A stretch of DNA of 64,000 nt, taken from assembly GCF_001650875.1 (NCBI RefSeq), contig NZ_LXYI01000017.1, positions 124,001-188,000 on the forward strand. The letters run 5' to 3'. The DNA comes from Sulfitobacter sp. EhC04 (GTDB lineage: Bacteria > Pseudomonadota > Alphaproteobacteria > Rhodobacterales > Rhodobacteraceae). Position numbers and translations under genes: made by a program. The notes beneath the pieces are model-generated. The model was not told the origin of the DNA. It was given only the letters and a program-made list of their open reading frames with translations, and did no database searches. Shown in pieces: positions 51,703 to 61,174 of the stretch (position 1 is the stretch's first letter; each line of letters begins with the position of its first letter).

Positions 51703-53127
51703 TCACGATCTCCCTTCGTTTTCATAAGCATCCCTGAAATCAGCGCCAACCTCGCCCAGGAACCGTTCTTCGGCGGCCTCGGCGATTTCCTTGTAGCGCT
51801 CCTTGTACAGTTGCCAGAGTTTGGCACTGCGCCCGCCTGCAATCAGTGTTTCAAGCAGGCCGGTGTCTTCCATTTCTTTTTCGATCTCGGCGGGATCAAA
51901 GCTGTCGATCATCCGGCGAAGCGCGGTCTGAAGCGCTGTCCATGTCCGCACCTGGTGATCGGTCAGATCGCGAAATGCCCATGCCACCGCATCCTCGGGC
52001 GACAGATAGCCTTCGCCGCGCGGTTGCAGCAATGATACCAGACCATCGTCGGTTGTCGCCAGAAACTTCAGCGGATTGACGTTTGCGCTGGCGATCACCG
52101 TCTGGGCGACCCGAACCCGCTGTTTTTCCTGCGCGCGCGTCCGCAAAAGCAGCATCACCCCGTCGACGAGACCGCGCAGGCAGCGTCCGATCCGCTCCAT
52201 CTCCTCTTCTGCATCGCCGGGGGGCAGGCGCGACGGGTCCACGCCCATGCCGCGAAAGAAGGCCGCGCGCAGGGCGGCGTCATCCGCGCCGGACGTGACG
52301 GAGTGTTTTTCGGGCGCAGGTGCCTGTCCGGCGGTTTCGGACGGTTTCGGCACCTGTGGCGCAGCCGTCTCTTCCTGTTCGAAGGGGTCGCGGGCAGGCA
52401 GTTGCGCAGCGGCGTCAGAGCTTTCCTTTGTCGGTTTGACGCTGTCCAGCTCCGGCATCCAGGTATTGGCCTCGGGTTCCTCTTCGCTGGGGGGAGCGGC
52501 GTCGAAATAGCTGCCGGATTTTCGGGGTTGCGCATCGGATGCGCCAGCCTTGCCCGACGGCTGTGGCGCATCATCGCGCGCACCGCGCAGGTCGAGTTCG
52601 AACGGGTCGCGGCGATCAAGTGGCGGCGGCTCGCGGACCGGTTCGCGCGACCGTTCGGTCACGCGGTTGTCTGACCGGACGCCAAATACATCCGGCAGCT
52701 CGGCTGGCCGTTCGCGCACTGGCTCTTCCGGCGTCTCATCCGCCCCGAACTCAAACGAAAACACCCCGGCCCCGGATCGCTCTGGCGGCTTGGCCGGGGT
52801 CTTGTCCCGCGTGGTCACGGCCTCGACACGCAGCACGAAATTGCCCAGATGCAGACGCATCCCCGGCTCCAGCGGGGCAGAGTTTCCGGCCCCCAGAGGG
52901 TTGGCCGCATTGTCGATAAACACCCCGCCCGAAGAGGCATCCGTCACCATGACGCGCCCGTCTTCTTCGGTCAGGATCGCATGTTGACGCGACACGAACA
53001 TGTCGGGATCGATCAATTGCCAGTCCGCATCGTCGCTGCGCCCGATCATCAGCTTGCCGCCGCTGTAGATCTTTTCCTTTTCGGCCTGCGCATGGGGCGC
53101 GCTTTCAAGAACCAGTCGCAGGGTCAT
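51703..53127 (-). CDS. tagH: T6SS FHA-domain protein TagH (Fha)
   Basis: 474 residues. The FHA domain spans about 20-95: LMIGRSDDADWQLID, FVSRQHAILTEEDGRVMVTD and SSGGVFID carry the phosphothreonine-binding GRS, SRQH and SSGG motifs. A long acidic/proline-rich linker (about 130-275) follows, and the C-terminal TagH domain includes FFRGMGVDPSRLP, LLRTRAQEKQRVRVAQTVI and PLKFLATTDDGLVSLLQPRG. Known Fha proteins trigger T6SS assembly when phosphorylated by PpkA and are reset by PppA; the phosphatase is in this locus, the kinase is not. Its start overlaps the tssG stop by ATGA. Confidence 0.93.
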   Translation of the reverse strand: MTLRLVLESAPHAQAEKEKIYSGGKLMIGRSDDADWQLIDPDMFVSRQHAILTEEDGRVMVTDASSGGVFIDNAANPLGAGNSAPLEPGMRLHLGNFVLRVEAVTTRDKTPAKPPERSGAGVFSFEFGADETPEEPVRERPAELPDVFGVRSDNRVTERSREPVREPPPLDRRDPFELDLRGARDDAPQPSGKAGASDAQPRKSGSYFDAAPPSEEEPEANTWMPELDSVKPTKESSDAAAQLPARDPFEQEETAAPQVPKPSETAGQAPAPEKHSVTSGADDAALRAAFFRGMGVDPSRLPPGDAEEEMERIGRCLRGLVDGVMLLLRTRAQEKQRVRVAQTVIASANVNPLKFLATTDDGLVSLLQPRGEGYLSPEDAVAWAFRDLTDHQVRTWTALQTALRRMIDSFDPAEIEKEMEDTGLLETLIAGGRSAKLWQLYKERYKEIAEAAEERFLGEVGADFRDAYENEGRS

Positions 53128-54185
53128 GCCGCCCCCCTTTCGTTCTGAGCAGGCGCTTCGCGGTCGCCAATGTTTCCGAATGTCAGGTCTTCGGCACCCT
53201 TCGCGCCGTCAGGGGCCAGCCAGGATGTCCGGTCCAGCCGGGTAACACCAAGCTGCGCAGCGGGCACCTCGCCCGCCGCCAGAACAAGCCGCACGGAATA
53301 GGCCGTTTCACGACCCCCGGCGAAAAGGACAGCATGGCGCAACCGCTCCCAGGCTGCGATGTCTTCCAGAAAGGTGGCGAATTGGGCATAGGTCAATGGG
53401 CCAAGCCTGATCTCTGCCTGTCCGGCCCGGTCAAAGAAACGCGCCCCTGCAACGGCACCGACATTCAGCCCGGCGTGGGCCGATCCGATCCGGGTTTGCA
53501 GGTGTGATGGGATCTCGACCCAAAGGCCGACGAATTCCTCCAGCGCCACCGGAACGCCCAGCACGGTCTGAAGGAATGCGCACAGCCGTTCCGGGCTGCG
53601 CGCCTCAAGCGCGAGCGAGGTGGCATGGTGCAGCTTGGCCCCGTCCAGCCGCTGATCGCCGGTCACGGTGCCTGGCAGCCCCAACCCGGCAAGGGCACGC
53701 ATCAGCGCCGTGACACGTCCGCCATCGCCATGCGCCACATGGACTTCGGCCCGCGCATCTGCCCAGGCCCGCCAATACAATGCGATGATCCTGTGTTGCA
53801 GCATATTGATGAAATCGAGAAACGCGGTGTCCGAGGTCGCCCCTTCGCTGTCGCCCGCAAACCAGCGGTTCGACATCCGCATCATGATCCAGCGGGTCAT
53901 GTGCAGCGGCATCGGTCCCTCGGGGCCGATCAGACCCAGTACATTTTCCTGAACCTGCGCTGGCTTGTCGTCAGCGCCGGGGGTCAGGCTGATGACATCG
54001 CCAGCGGCAAAGCCAAGGCGCGGCGATTGGCCCAGCCGCGCAGGTTCATTGTCCGCGCCCCCTGCCCGGCCAAAGCGCAGCGTTTCAGTTTCCAACTGCC
54101 GCAACAGTTCGAAGAAATCCATTCGGGTGGCTGCTTTGGCCAGCGCAGTCAGATCTGCGCGCGGGTGCCGGGCGTCATCGGCCAT
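53124..54185 (-). CDS. tssG: T6SS baseplate protein TssG
   Basis: 353 residues. The N-terminus (MDFFELLRQLETETLRFG) is the TssG start and PARLGQSPRLGFAAGDVISL follows, as in the family; GPLTYAQFATFLEDIAAWER lies near the C-terminus, within LRHAVLFAGGRETAYSVRLV. It forms the TssE-F-G-K wedge. It overlaps tssF by 37 bp. Confidence 0.93.
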   Translation of the reverse strand: MADDARHPRADLTALAKAATRMDFFELLRQLETETLRFGRAGGADNEPARLGQSPRLGFAAGDVISLTPGADDKPAQVQENVLGLIGPEGPMPLHMTRWIMMRMSNRWFAGDSEGATSDTAFLDFINMLQHRIIALYWRAWADARAEVHVAHGDGGRVTALMRALAGLGLPGTVTGDQRLDGAKLHHATSLALEARSPERLCAFLQTVLGVPVALEEFVGLWVEIPSHLQTRIGSAHAGLNVGAVAGARFFDRAGQAEIRLGPLTYAQFATFLEDIAAWERLRHAVLFAGGRETAYSVRLVLAAGEVPAAQLGVTRLDRTSWLAPDGAKGAEDLTFGNIGDREAPAQNERGAA

Positions 54186-56029
54186 GATATCTCCGTCTGG
54201 GTCTGTGAAAGCCGCGTGCGGGTGCGCACGAACGAATTGATGCCAGTATGGCGCGTGAACAGCTGTGCCAGCAACGCGGACAGCAACAGGCGGCTGCCCC
54301 CTGACAGGACGGTATCATCGACGTCCAGCGTGATCTCCGTACCATGCCCAAAGCAAACCGGGCCGGGCCGGGCGATACGTTCGATCAGACGTGTTGAAGA
54401 TACCCGTGTCACCGACTGCCCGTGTCGCGCAAGGTTCGGATCGCCACGCCCGGCGTATAGCTGGATCAGCGCACGCAAGGGTTCGGCGTCCTTTTCGTCG
54501 GCGGCCAGCGAGATGTGGTTCAACGACAGCTGCGATATCCAGCGCCATGTCAGATCGTCCAGCTGCGATTCGCCGGCGGCACCGGACGGCAGCGTGGCGC
54601 GCAGACTGGGCCGGGGTCTGCGCATCGGGCGCAGCAGGTCGATCTCGGTCACGGGGTCGCCTGTTTCGAGGGTCAGGCGCGGCGTGTCGTCCAGAATAGG
54701 CAGGTCGCGGTTGGTGCAGAGCGCCCTGATATCAAGCCGCCGGATCGGTTTCGCATCGCGTCGGTTGGCCGGGCGCGCGACGGAAACATAAAAATCGTCG
54801 CCGCCATAGCTCGACCGGGTCTGACCCCGGCGCACCTCGTCGGTATTGGGCCTGCGCGGTCGGCGTTCAAAGGCATAGACATGACCGCTGTCTGCCTGTT
54901 GCTCGACTGAAAACAGCGGTGTGACCCGTGCGCCCGGCCCCTGCGCATCAGCGTCCTCGACGCGCAGCAGCCGGTAAATCTCGAAATCCCAGGGCCGGGT
55001 GCGGTCGGCATGTACCAGATGGCCGGGCCGGTGCGGCGACAGGTCGACAAGATTGCATTCATGCTCGAACAGATTGACGATGGGTGCCGCGAACAGCCGA
55101 AAATCATTGGCCTTCACCCCGGACAGGGAGGCGTCGCTGGCGCGTAGCAGCGCGATGACCTCAAGCTGGTTCTTCTCGCACCGCTTGATGGTGTCGCCCA
55201 GTCCGGCAAGCCGGGTTGCAAAGAACCGTTCCGGCATCAGGAAATATTCACGCAGCAGGCGGTAGCCCTCGAATGAACTGCGTACCCGGGGCAACAGCGC
55301 GTCGTCATCGCCCACGCCGATCATGGCAGGTACCGGGCCGACATTGAACGGTGTTTTCTTGTCGGCCGGGCGCGACAATACCGGCCCACCGAACCCGAAC
55401 AGGGCATCAAAAATCGCACCGCCTCGTGCGCCTGCACCAAAATAGAGGTCAAGGTCCTTCAGCGACAGTTCCGACAGGCTGCCCGCGCCGCGCCGCTTGA
55501 TGACGATACGCAGGCCAGCTTCGTGATCGCGCAACTGCGCCTCGGGCACACCAGCCTGTGCCAGGGCCCCGCGATCCTGAAGATATTCCGCACTTGCCAG
55601 CATGATCGGCCACAGATGCACGGTTTGGGACGTGGTATAGGTCGCACGTGTCTGCAACCCTTCGCGCAGCGACGCGACAAGCCTGGTACCGCGGCGCACC
55701 TTGTGCCCGTCCAGCATCCTGTCGACCTGCGGTCCGGGGGTCAGCGTGGCCATGGTCATCGCCGGGGCAGGTCCGGCCAGATCGGGATACAGCGCGTCCA
55801 ACAGGTTGCGCACATAGCGAGAGCTTTCGACGTCGATCTTGAGCCGGGTGCGGGCCGCCAGAAACGCCACACCTTCCAGCAAGCGTTCGACGTAGGGGTC
55901 AGGACAGGGCACCGAGGTGATCGACAGGTTGCCCGCTACATTGGGATGCAGTGCCGCAAATTCGCCGGCCAGCGACCGGATATGGGTCAACTCATCCTCG
56001 TAATATTGTAGGAACGCCTGATCCATCAA
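54149..56029 (-). CDS. tssF: T6SS baseplate protein TssF
   Basis: 626 residues, typical. It begins MDQAFLQYYEDELTHIRSLA, then EFAALHPNVAGNL, DPYVERLLEGVAFLAARTRL and IDVESSRYVRNLLDALYPDL, the standard TssF N-terminal block. The C-terminal part has WRWISQLSLNHISLAADEKD and DAEPLRALIQLYAGRGDP. Together with TssG it forms the wedge arms around VgrG. Its ATG overlaps the tssE stop. Confidence 0.95.
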   Translation of the reverse strand: MMDQAFLQYYEDELTHIRSLAGEFAALHPNVAGNLSITSVPCPDPYVERLLEGVAFLAARTRLKIDVESSRYVRNLLDALYPDLAGPAPAMTMATLTPGPQVDRMLDGHKVRRGTRLVASLREGLQTRATYTTSQTVHLWPIMLASAEYLQDRGALAQAGVPEAQLRDHEAGLRIVIKRRGAGSLSELSLKDLDLYFGAGARGGAIFDALFGFGGPVLSRPADKKTPFNVGPVPAMIGVGDDDALLPRVRSSFEGYRLLREYFLMPERFFATRLAGLGDTIKRCEKNQLEVIALLRASDASLSGVKANDFRLFAAPIVNLFEHECNLVDLSPHRPGHLVHADRTRPWDFEIYRLLRVEDADAQGPGARVTPLFSVEQQADSGHVYAFERRPRRPNTDEVRRGQTRSSYGGDDFYVSVARPANRRDAKPIRRLDIRALCTNRDLPILDDTPRLTLETGDPVTEIDLLRPMRRPRPSLRATLPSGAAGESQLDDLTWRWISQLSLNHISLAADEKDAEPLRALIQLYAGRGDPNLARHGQSVTRVSSTRLIERIARPGPVCFGHGTEITLDVDDTVLSGGSRLLLSALLAQLFTRHTGINSFVRTRTRLSQTQTEISWPMTPGTRAQI

Positions 56030-56751
56030 CGGTCCTCCAGCGCGGTGACGGCCTGTCCGTTGTCCAGGTCGATGGAAGTGGACAGGCGCAATCGTTCGGG
56101 CACCGGGGACATCATCAGCATACCGTCGATTTCGATGCGCATGCCGGTTTTGTCGCCCACACGAACACGCACGCGCAGCCCGTCCTTGCGCAGGCGCGGT
56201 TCAAAGACCGCCAGCACCTCGCGGATGGTCCGGGCCAGCGCGTCGGTGTCGAAATCCGACCCGATGCGCCCCGAAAACGAGGGCACGCCGTAGTTGACCA
56301 CGCTGGCGCGCACCTCTGGAAAACCGGCCAGAACGCTGGCCGGATCGGGGTGGTCCAGTGCTTCACGTTCGGTCAGCAAGAATTCCGCCTCCAGCCGCTC
56401 GATGTTGAACAACATCTCGATGTCACGCCGCACAGCTTCGCGCAGGACCTCTGGCGTCACCACGATACCGCCATCGGCAAGCCTGCGCCGTTGCGCGTCC
56501 CTCGTGATAAGCCGATGCGCCAATGCGCGGCTGTCGTCATCCAGTTCGGGATGCGCCGCGATGGCACGAGGCCCGCCTTCGATCAACGCATCCACCTCTG
56601 TCGCGTTCAGCCCCGAGCGGCGCATCAGTTCAGCGTTCAGTCCCTTGGTTTCCGCCTGAAGGCCCGGCAGGTCGTCAACCAGCCGATCCCAGAGCGAGGG
56701 CTGAACCGCTTCCTGCAACGCTGCACGGGGCGGGTCACGTTCAACAGACAT
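56026..56751 (-). CDS. tssE: T6SS baseplate protein TssE (gp25-like), long form
   Basis: 241 residues, longer than usual (about 130-170). The N-terminal PSLWDRLVDDLP is the TssE opening. An extra region, about 25-95 (ELMRRSGLNATEVDALIEGG), separates it from the gp25 core: LREAVRRDIEMLFNIERLEA, VLAGFPEVRASVVNYGVPSF, DTDALARTIREVLAVFEPRL and RVRVRVGDKTGMRIEIDGML. TssE initiates sheath polymerisation. The insertion may be specific to this T6SS subtype. Confidence 0.9.
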   Translation of the reverse strand: MSVERDPPRAALQEAVQPSLWDRLVDDLPGLQAETKGLNAELMRRSGLNATEVDALIEGGPRAIAAHPELDDDSRALAHRLITRDAQRRRLADGGIVVTPEVLREAVRRDIEMLFNIERLEAEFLLTEREALDHPDPASVLAGFPEVRASVVNYGVPSFSGRIGSDFDTDALARTIREVLAVFEPRLRKDGLRVRVRVGDKTGMRIEIDGMLMMSPVPERLRLSTSIDLDNGQAVTALEDR

Positions 56752-56772
56752 GCGCGATCCAAGGTCTCAGCG

Positions 56773-57258
56773 TCAGACTCCTGCCGCCAGGTCGTATTCG
56801 ATCTCGTGTTCGTCACCAGCCGAGTGATCATCGGCTTGTACGGTGTACTTGATCTTGACCTCCTCGAAAGCCAGACCGACGGATTCCTCCATCACCTGGC
56901 CATCCTTTTCACCGACGCCCAGGACCTCGTATTTGGAGATGATGGTGTTCTTGATGGTGATTTCCAGATAATCAAGATGCGCCTCACCACTGTCCTTGCG
57001 GACGTAGATCACGATCTCGTCGAACGATTTGGCCTGCATTGCGGCAAGCGCCAGATAGGGAGACGACGCATCATAATATTTGCGTGCGTATATCGACCCG
57101 ATCTGCGCACGGCTGCGTGACCGCCCCTTGCCGACCTGCGCCGACGCGGCTTGTTCGATGGACCACATCAGATCGTGGATGTCGATCTCGTCCTCGTGAT
57201 CGGCGCGCTGGGATTCACCGGCAATATCCGGTATCTTCATGTATCCTGTCAAAGGCAT
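56773..57258 (-). CDS. hcp: T6SS tube protein Hcp (TssD)
   Basis: 161 residues, the usual size. MKIPDIAGESQRADHEDEID, IHDLMWSIEQAASAQVGKG, AQIGSIYARKYYDASSPYLA and SYLEITIKN-like LDYLEITIKNTIISKYE match Hcp, ending VKIKYTVQADDHS. The N-terminal MPLTGYMKI is normal. It forms the expelled inner tube and lies within the operon between tssC and tssE. Confidence 0.95.
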   Translation of the reverse strand: MPLTGYMKIPDIAGESQRADHEDEIDIHDLMWSIEQAASAQVGKGRSRSRAQIGSIYARKYYDASSPYLALAAMQAKSFDEIVIYVRKDSGEAHLDYLEITIKNTIISKYEVLGVGEKDGQVMEESVGLAFEEVKIKYTVQADDHSAGDEHEIEYDLAAGV

Positions 57259-57287
57259 GTTGGTTCTCCACTTGGTTCAAGTTGGTC

Positions 57288-58796
57288 TTACGTCTTGACG
57301 GAAGGAAGCTCTGAAACCAGCCGCAAACTCGCGTTGATCCCTTCCAACTGGTAATGCGGGCGCAAGTAGAAACGGGCGTTGTAATAGCCCGGACGCCCCT
57401 CAACACTGTCCACCTGCACTTCGGCGGCAGCCAGTGGTCGTTTCGCCTTGGCCTTGTCGTCTGCCATGGCCGGATTGGCCAACACGTAGCGGTTGATCCA
57501 CTCGCTCAGCCAAACCTGCATGTCAGCGCGTTCCTTGAAGGTCCCCACCTTGTCGCGGGCAATTGCCTTGAGATAATGGGCAAAGCGACTGACCGGAAAG
57601 AGATAGGGCAGGTTGGCGGACAGCCGTTCGTTTGCCTGCGCGTCGGGGTCCACCAGGCGGCCTGCACGGGTTTCGTCGTCCTGCAAGGAATGCGCCCCGA
57701 TAAAGGCGGCCACATCCGTGTTCTTGCGGTGCAGGATCGGCATCAGCCCCAGCTTCGCCAGTTCGGCCTCCCGGCGGTCGTCGATGGCTATTTCGGTCGG
57801 GCATTTCATTGCCACGGAACCATCGTCGGTCGGGAAGGTATGGACCGGCAGGTTCATGACCGTACCACCGGATTCCACGCCCCTGATCTGGGTGCCCCAG
57901 CCTGAAATCTTGTGGCTGCGGTTGATGTTGACACCCATCGCAAAGGCCGCGTTCATCCAGACATAATTGTCGTGGTTCCCCGCGATGTCCTCTTCGAAAT
58001 CAAACCCCTTGACCGGGATGGTATCCGCGCCATAGGGCAATCGGCCCAGAACGCGCGGCATCGCCAGCCCGATGTAACGGGCATCTTCGGATTCGCGCAG
58101 CGACTGCCAGCTTGCATATTCGGGACTGGACACAATCTGTTCCAACGCCTGAGGGTTGGGCAGCTCCTGCCAACTTTCCATGCGGAACAACTGCGGTGCC
58201 GCCGCTGCGATGAACGGCGCATGTGCCGACGCGGCAATGCCCGAGATATTACGCAGCAGGCTGACGTCCTTGGGGTGCTGGCTGAATTCATAGGCCCCGA
58301 TGATCGCGCCAAAGGGTTCGCCGCCGAACATCGAATACTCATCCGAATAGATTTTCTTGAAGATCGGCGACTGGTCCCACATCTGCCCTTCGAAGTCCTG
58401 CAAATGGTCGGCCAGATCGTCCTTGCGGACGTTCAGCACGCGCACCTTCAGCTTCTGGTCCGTCTCGGTGTTGTTCAGCAGATAATGCAACCCGCGCCAG
58501 GTTCCTTCCATCTTGGTGACTTCGGGCGCGTGCAGGATCTCGTTCATCTGGGTGGTCAGGATCGAATCTATGCCTGCGATCAGGGATTTGATCGACTTGA
58601 CCGCATTGCCGGAAATCGCCGTTGTGCCGGACCGTTCCTTGGCCGCCAGCGCGAGGTTCTGGACCAGCGCCTGCAATTTCTCGCCATCGCTGTCCTTGAC
58701 CCGGAAATCCTTTTCCAGCAGTTCGCTGAATTCTCCCAGATCAAGCGCTTCGGCTTCGGCGGCAGCGCCCCCTTGCTTGAGCTTGTCGTCAGCCAT
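57288..58796 (-). CDS. tssC: T6SS sheath large subunit TssC
   Basis: 502 residues. ILHAPEVTKMEGTWRGLHYL, FKKIYSDEYSMFGGEPFGAI, YEFSQHPKDVSLLRNISGIA and FPVSRFAHYLKAIARDKVGT are highly conserved TssC segments; the C-terminal RPLAAAEVQVDSVEGRPGYY and HYQLEGINASLRLVSELP complete the fold. With TssB it forms the contractile sheath, normally recycled by ClpV, whose gene is not in the window. Confidence 0.97.
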   Translation of the reverse strand: MADDKLKQGGAAAEAEALDLGEFSELLEKDFRVKDSDGEKLQALVQNLALAAKERSGTTAISGNAVKSIKSLIAGIDSILTTQMNEILHAPEVTKMEGTWRGLHYLLNNTETDQKLKVRVLNVRKDDLADHLQDFEGQMWDQSPIFKKIYSDEYSMFGGEPFGAIIGAYEFSQHPKDVSLLRNISGIAASAHAPFIAAAAPQLFRMESWQELPNPQALEQIVSSPEYASWQSLRESEDARYIGLAMPRVLGRLPYGADTIPVKGFDFEEDIAGNHDNYVWMNAAFAMGVNINRSHKISGWGTQIRGVESGGTVMNLPVHTFPTDDGSVAMKCPTEIAIDDRREAELAKLGLMPILHRKNTDVAAFIGAHSLQDDETRAGRLVDPDAQANERLSANLPYLFPVSRFAHYLKAIARDKVGTFKERADMQVWLSEWINRYVLANPAMADDKAKAKRPLAAAEVQVDSVEGRPGYYNARFYLRPHYQLEGINASLRLVSELPSVKT

Positions 58797-58798
58797 GG

Positions 58799-59344
58799 TT
58801 ATGCCCCTTCCTTGTCATCTGATTTGGAGGATTCCATCGCCGCCTCTGCGGCCTGTTGCAGCAGCGGTTCGTTGCTCAGCAACTGCGCGATCCGCTTTTC
58901 GGCGTCGACCTTACCGTCCATATAGCCCAGCAATTCCTCCAGCTGGCGCCGCATCTTGAGCAGTTCCGCCAGCGCCGGCACCTGTTCGGCGACCTTGTCG
59001 GGTGCGAAATCACCCATGTTCTTGAACTCAAGATCAACGAACATCTCTTCGTCTTTTTCCTCGCCTTCCGCGACGGGCAGCGTGTTGGGCACCCGCGCCT
59101 TGACCCGCGGGCTCAAGGCTTCCATGAACTTGTTGAAACGGCCCGCGTCGGTTTCGACGAAACTGCGTTCGCCCAACGGCTTTTTCGCCTCACGGGTTTC
59201 GGAATCACCGGCCAGATCGGCCATCACCCCCATCACAAAGGGCAGTTCGATGGTGGTGGGGCTGCCGTAATGTTCGACGTCATAGGCGATCTGGACTCGC
59301 GGCGCCCGGTTTCGCTCGATCACTTTCTGCTTACTGTCGGCCAT
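58799..59344 (-). CDS. tssB: T6SS sheath small subunit TssB
   Basis: 181 residues: VIERNRAPRVQIAYDVEHYG, LPFVMGVMADLAGDS, RFNKFMEALSPRVKARVPNT, MFVDLEFKNMGDFAPDKVAE and PALAELLKMRRQLEELLGYM are the conserved TssB blocks. Two bases separate it from tssC. Confidence 0.97.
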   Translation of the reverse strand: MADSKQKVIERNRAPRVQIAYDVEHYGSPTTIELPFVMGVMADLAGDSETREAKKPLGERSFVETDAGRFNKFMEALSPRVKARVPNTLPVAEGEEKDEEMFVDLEFKNMGDFAPDKVAEQVPALAELLKMRRQLEELLGYMDGKVDAEKRIAQLLSNEPLLQQAAEAAMESSKSDDKEGA

Positions 59345-59368
59345 ATCGAGATTACCTTTCTGTTGCTG

Positions 59369-60511
59369 CTATTTCTTGCGTTCTTCTTCCACACCCGCGA
59401 TGCCGCGGAATTCCTTGAGCCCGGAGGGCGCGATTTCCTCCATCAGCTGTAGAAAATCCATCGCCACCATCCGGCGCATCCGGCGTGCGAGGTGCGGTAT
59501 CGGGCTGGACGGTTCGGTGCGTTCGTAAAAGGCCACGATCCGGTCCAGGGCCCGTTCAACATCAGTTCTTGAATTTATGTCCCCTGATCCACCATCCGCG
59601 CCAGTCATGTATTCCTTACCTGTCTGAGCAGCAGATGCGCCCGTTGAAATGACATCGGCCGGCGCGTCCTCGACGGTATCGGCGGCCTTGTCGGTATCGG
59701 CGCGCGCTTTCTCCAGCGTTTCGCGCGCCTTCTCCAGCAGTTCGGTCAGTTCCGGCAGCGCCAGCCCCGGCGCGTCACCGAAACCACCCTTTTCGGCCAG
59801 CTTTGCGATCAGCGCCGCCAGCCCCTCCTGGCACTTGCGCAGCGCCGTGATCAGTTCTTCCGCACGTTCGGGTTCTTCTGCCGCCAATTGACGCCCGGCC
59901 GCCTTGACCCGGTTCACCCGCTGGCCATGCCGGGCGACCAGAGCATCCTTTTCCGCCTGCCCCAAACCCGACGCCGCCCTGTTCAACACCTCGAAATCGG
60001 ACAGGGCCGCCTTGGCCAGATCGTCCCCGAGGATTGGCCCGATGCCACGCGGGTTCAGCACGACCGAGAACTTGATATCGCCCAACAGTCCGTTGTCGTC
60101 GTTATCAAGCTGGCGCAGCGCATTGGTGCGCGGCAGGGCTGCGGCCACCGGATCGTCGCGTTCCCGCAGTTCCGGGTGCAGGCTGTCCCAATACTGGTCC
60201 AGCGTGTCGGTCAGCAGCCCAATGCCATCCTTCAGCCCGGCGAACCCCTGTTCGGCAAAGAGCGCGCGCACCACAACACACAGCAGGCGCAGGTCGCGGC
60301 CTTTGGCCGCCAGCGCCAGCGCATCATCGAAAACCGCGTCCCAATCCACATCCGGAGCAGCTTCGTTGATCGAACCGTCGCTGTTCAGACGGTTTTCGCG
60401 CGCGGCAGGCTCGATCAATCGCTCCAATGAATGGAATCCGGCCTCGTTTCTAAGCTCGATGCCGGAAGGAGTATCCTCCCCAAGCGGTTCGAGGAGGCGT
60501 GTAATATCCAT
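59369..60511 (-). CDS. tssA: T6SS cap/baseplate-recruiting protein TssA (ImpA_N domain)
   Basis: 380 residues. The ImpA N-terminal domain covers about 1-130 (PLGEDTPSGIELRNE; DVDWDAVFDDALALAAKGRD; LLCVVVRALFAEQGFAGLKD; YWDSLHPELRERDDP). An Ala/Glu-rich helical middle (ELLEKARETLEKARADTDKA) is followed by a C-terminal helical segment, DVERALDRIVAFYERTEPSS PIPHLARRMRRM, typical of short TssA proteins. It is the first gene of the minus-strand tss operon. Confidence 0.93.
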   Translation of the reverse strand: MDITRLLEPLGEDTPSGIELRNEAGFHSLERLIEPAARENRLNSDGSINEAAPDVDWDAVFDDALALAAKGRDLRLLCVVVRALFAEQGFAGLKDGIGLLTDTLDQYWDSLHPELRERDDPVAAALPRTNALRQLDNDDNGLLGDIKFSVVLNPRGIGPILGDDLAKAALSDFEVLNRAASGLGQAEKDALVARHGQRVNRVKAAGRQLAAEEPERAEELITALRKCQEGLAALIAKLAEKGGFGDAPGLALPELTELLEKARETLEKARADTDKAADTVEDAPADVISTGASAAQTGKEYMTGADGGSGDINSRTDVERALDRIVAFYERTEPSSPIPHLARRMRRMVAMDFLQLMEEIAPSGLKEFRGIAGVEEERKK

Positions 60512-60547
60512 GCCTCGGACCTCAAAAAAATTAATAAACTCACAAGA

Positions 60548-60575
60548 GTGTTACAGATTACTTCGATTCTTGCAA
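60548..60575 (-). promoter_or_regulatory. Candidate promoter of the tss operon
   Basis: On the minus strand TTGCAA (60575-60570) and TAACAC (60553-60548) are separated by 16 bases, about 36 bp before the tssA start, in an AT-rich stretch. Matches to -35 and -10 consensus are moderate, so this is a suggestion only. Confidence 0.3.
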
Positions 60576-60745
60576 CGATTGCGGTGCCGGGCACATCACT
60601 ACTGGCAGCCGCGTGGTCGCAGCCTTGTTTCCATCGACAGATCGGCCGTTGGCGTGTTACGATCATGTCGTGCTTTAGCATTAGTCGCCGCTGGCCAATT
60701 CTGCCCTCTGTCGCGGATCGACGTCACTCAACACCGGAGAACCCC

Positions 60746-61174
60746 ATGGAACTCAAGGAACAAGTCGACGGTGTCGTGATCGGCCTGTTGCTGGGCTTCG
60801 AGGACGGAAAGCCGCTGGTTGTCTATGCTGGCAATCCGGCGGACCATGCCACCCCGGCACGCAGTCTGACGCAGTTGGGTGCAGATGACGCGGGGTCGGA
60901 AGTCGCGCTGTTGTTCGAGGATGGCGCGCGCGACCGCCCGCTGATTGTCGGGCGCATCATCGAACCCGTCCGCAGCCCCGAAGAAACCGCGCCAAGGGTG
61001 ATCCATGACGGACAGACCGTCCGCATCCAGGCTCAGGAACGGATAGAGCTGCGGGTCGGCAAGGCCGCGATCATCATGGAAAAGGACGGCCACATCACCA
61101 TTCGTGGCACCCATCTTGTCAGCCATGCCTCGGCCAGCAACAGGATCCGCGGCGGGTCCGTCAACCTGAACTGA
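60746..61174 (+). CDS. DUF6484-domain T6SS-associated protein
   Basis: 142 residues, starting at 60746 after CGGAGA. The domain (VDGVVIGLLLGFEDGKPLVV; ARSLTQLGADDAGSEVALLF; DRPLIVGRIIEP) is an OB-like small beta domain seen in T6SS loci next to TIGR02270 and DUF2169 proteins. The C-terminus ends RIRGGSVNLN, similar in style to VgrG/PAAR repeat ends (AAIIMEKDGHITIRGTHLVS). A spike-tip or loading adaptor function is plausible. It is divergent from tssA and coupled to the next gene by a one-base TGATG overlap. Confidence 0.8.
   Translation: MELKEQVDGVVIGLLLGFEDGKPLVVYAGNPADHATPARSLTQLGADDAGSEVALLFEDGARDRPLIVGRIIEPVRSPEETAPRVIHDGQTVRIQAQERIELRVGKAAIIMEKDGHITIRGTHLVSHASASNRIRGGSVNLN

Noticed and set aside
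57912..58925. 337-codon open frame on the plus strand
   Set aside because: Antisense to tssC and tssB, which are unmistakable.
60570..60595. Sigma-54 promoter before tssA
   Set aside because: CGGCAC and TTGCA are present on the minus strand, but the spacing between GG and GC is three bases too long.
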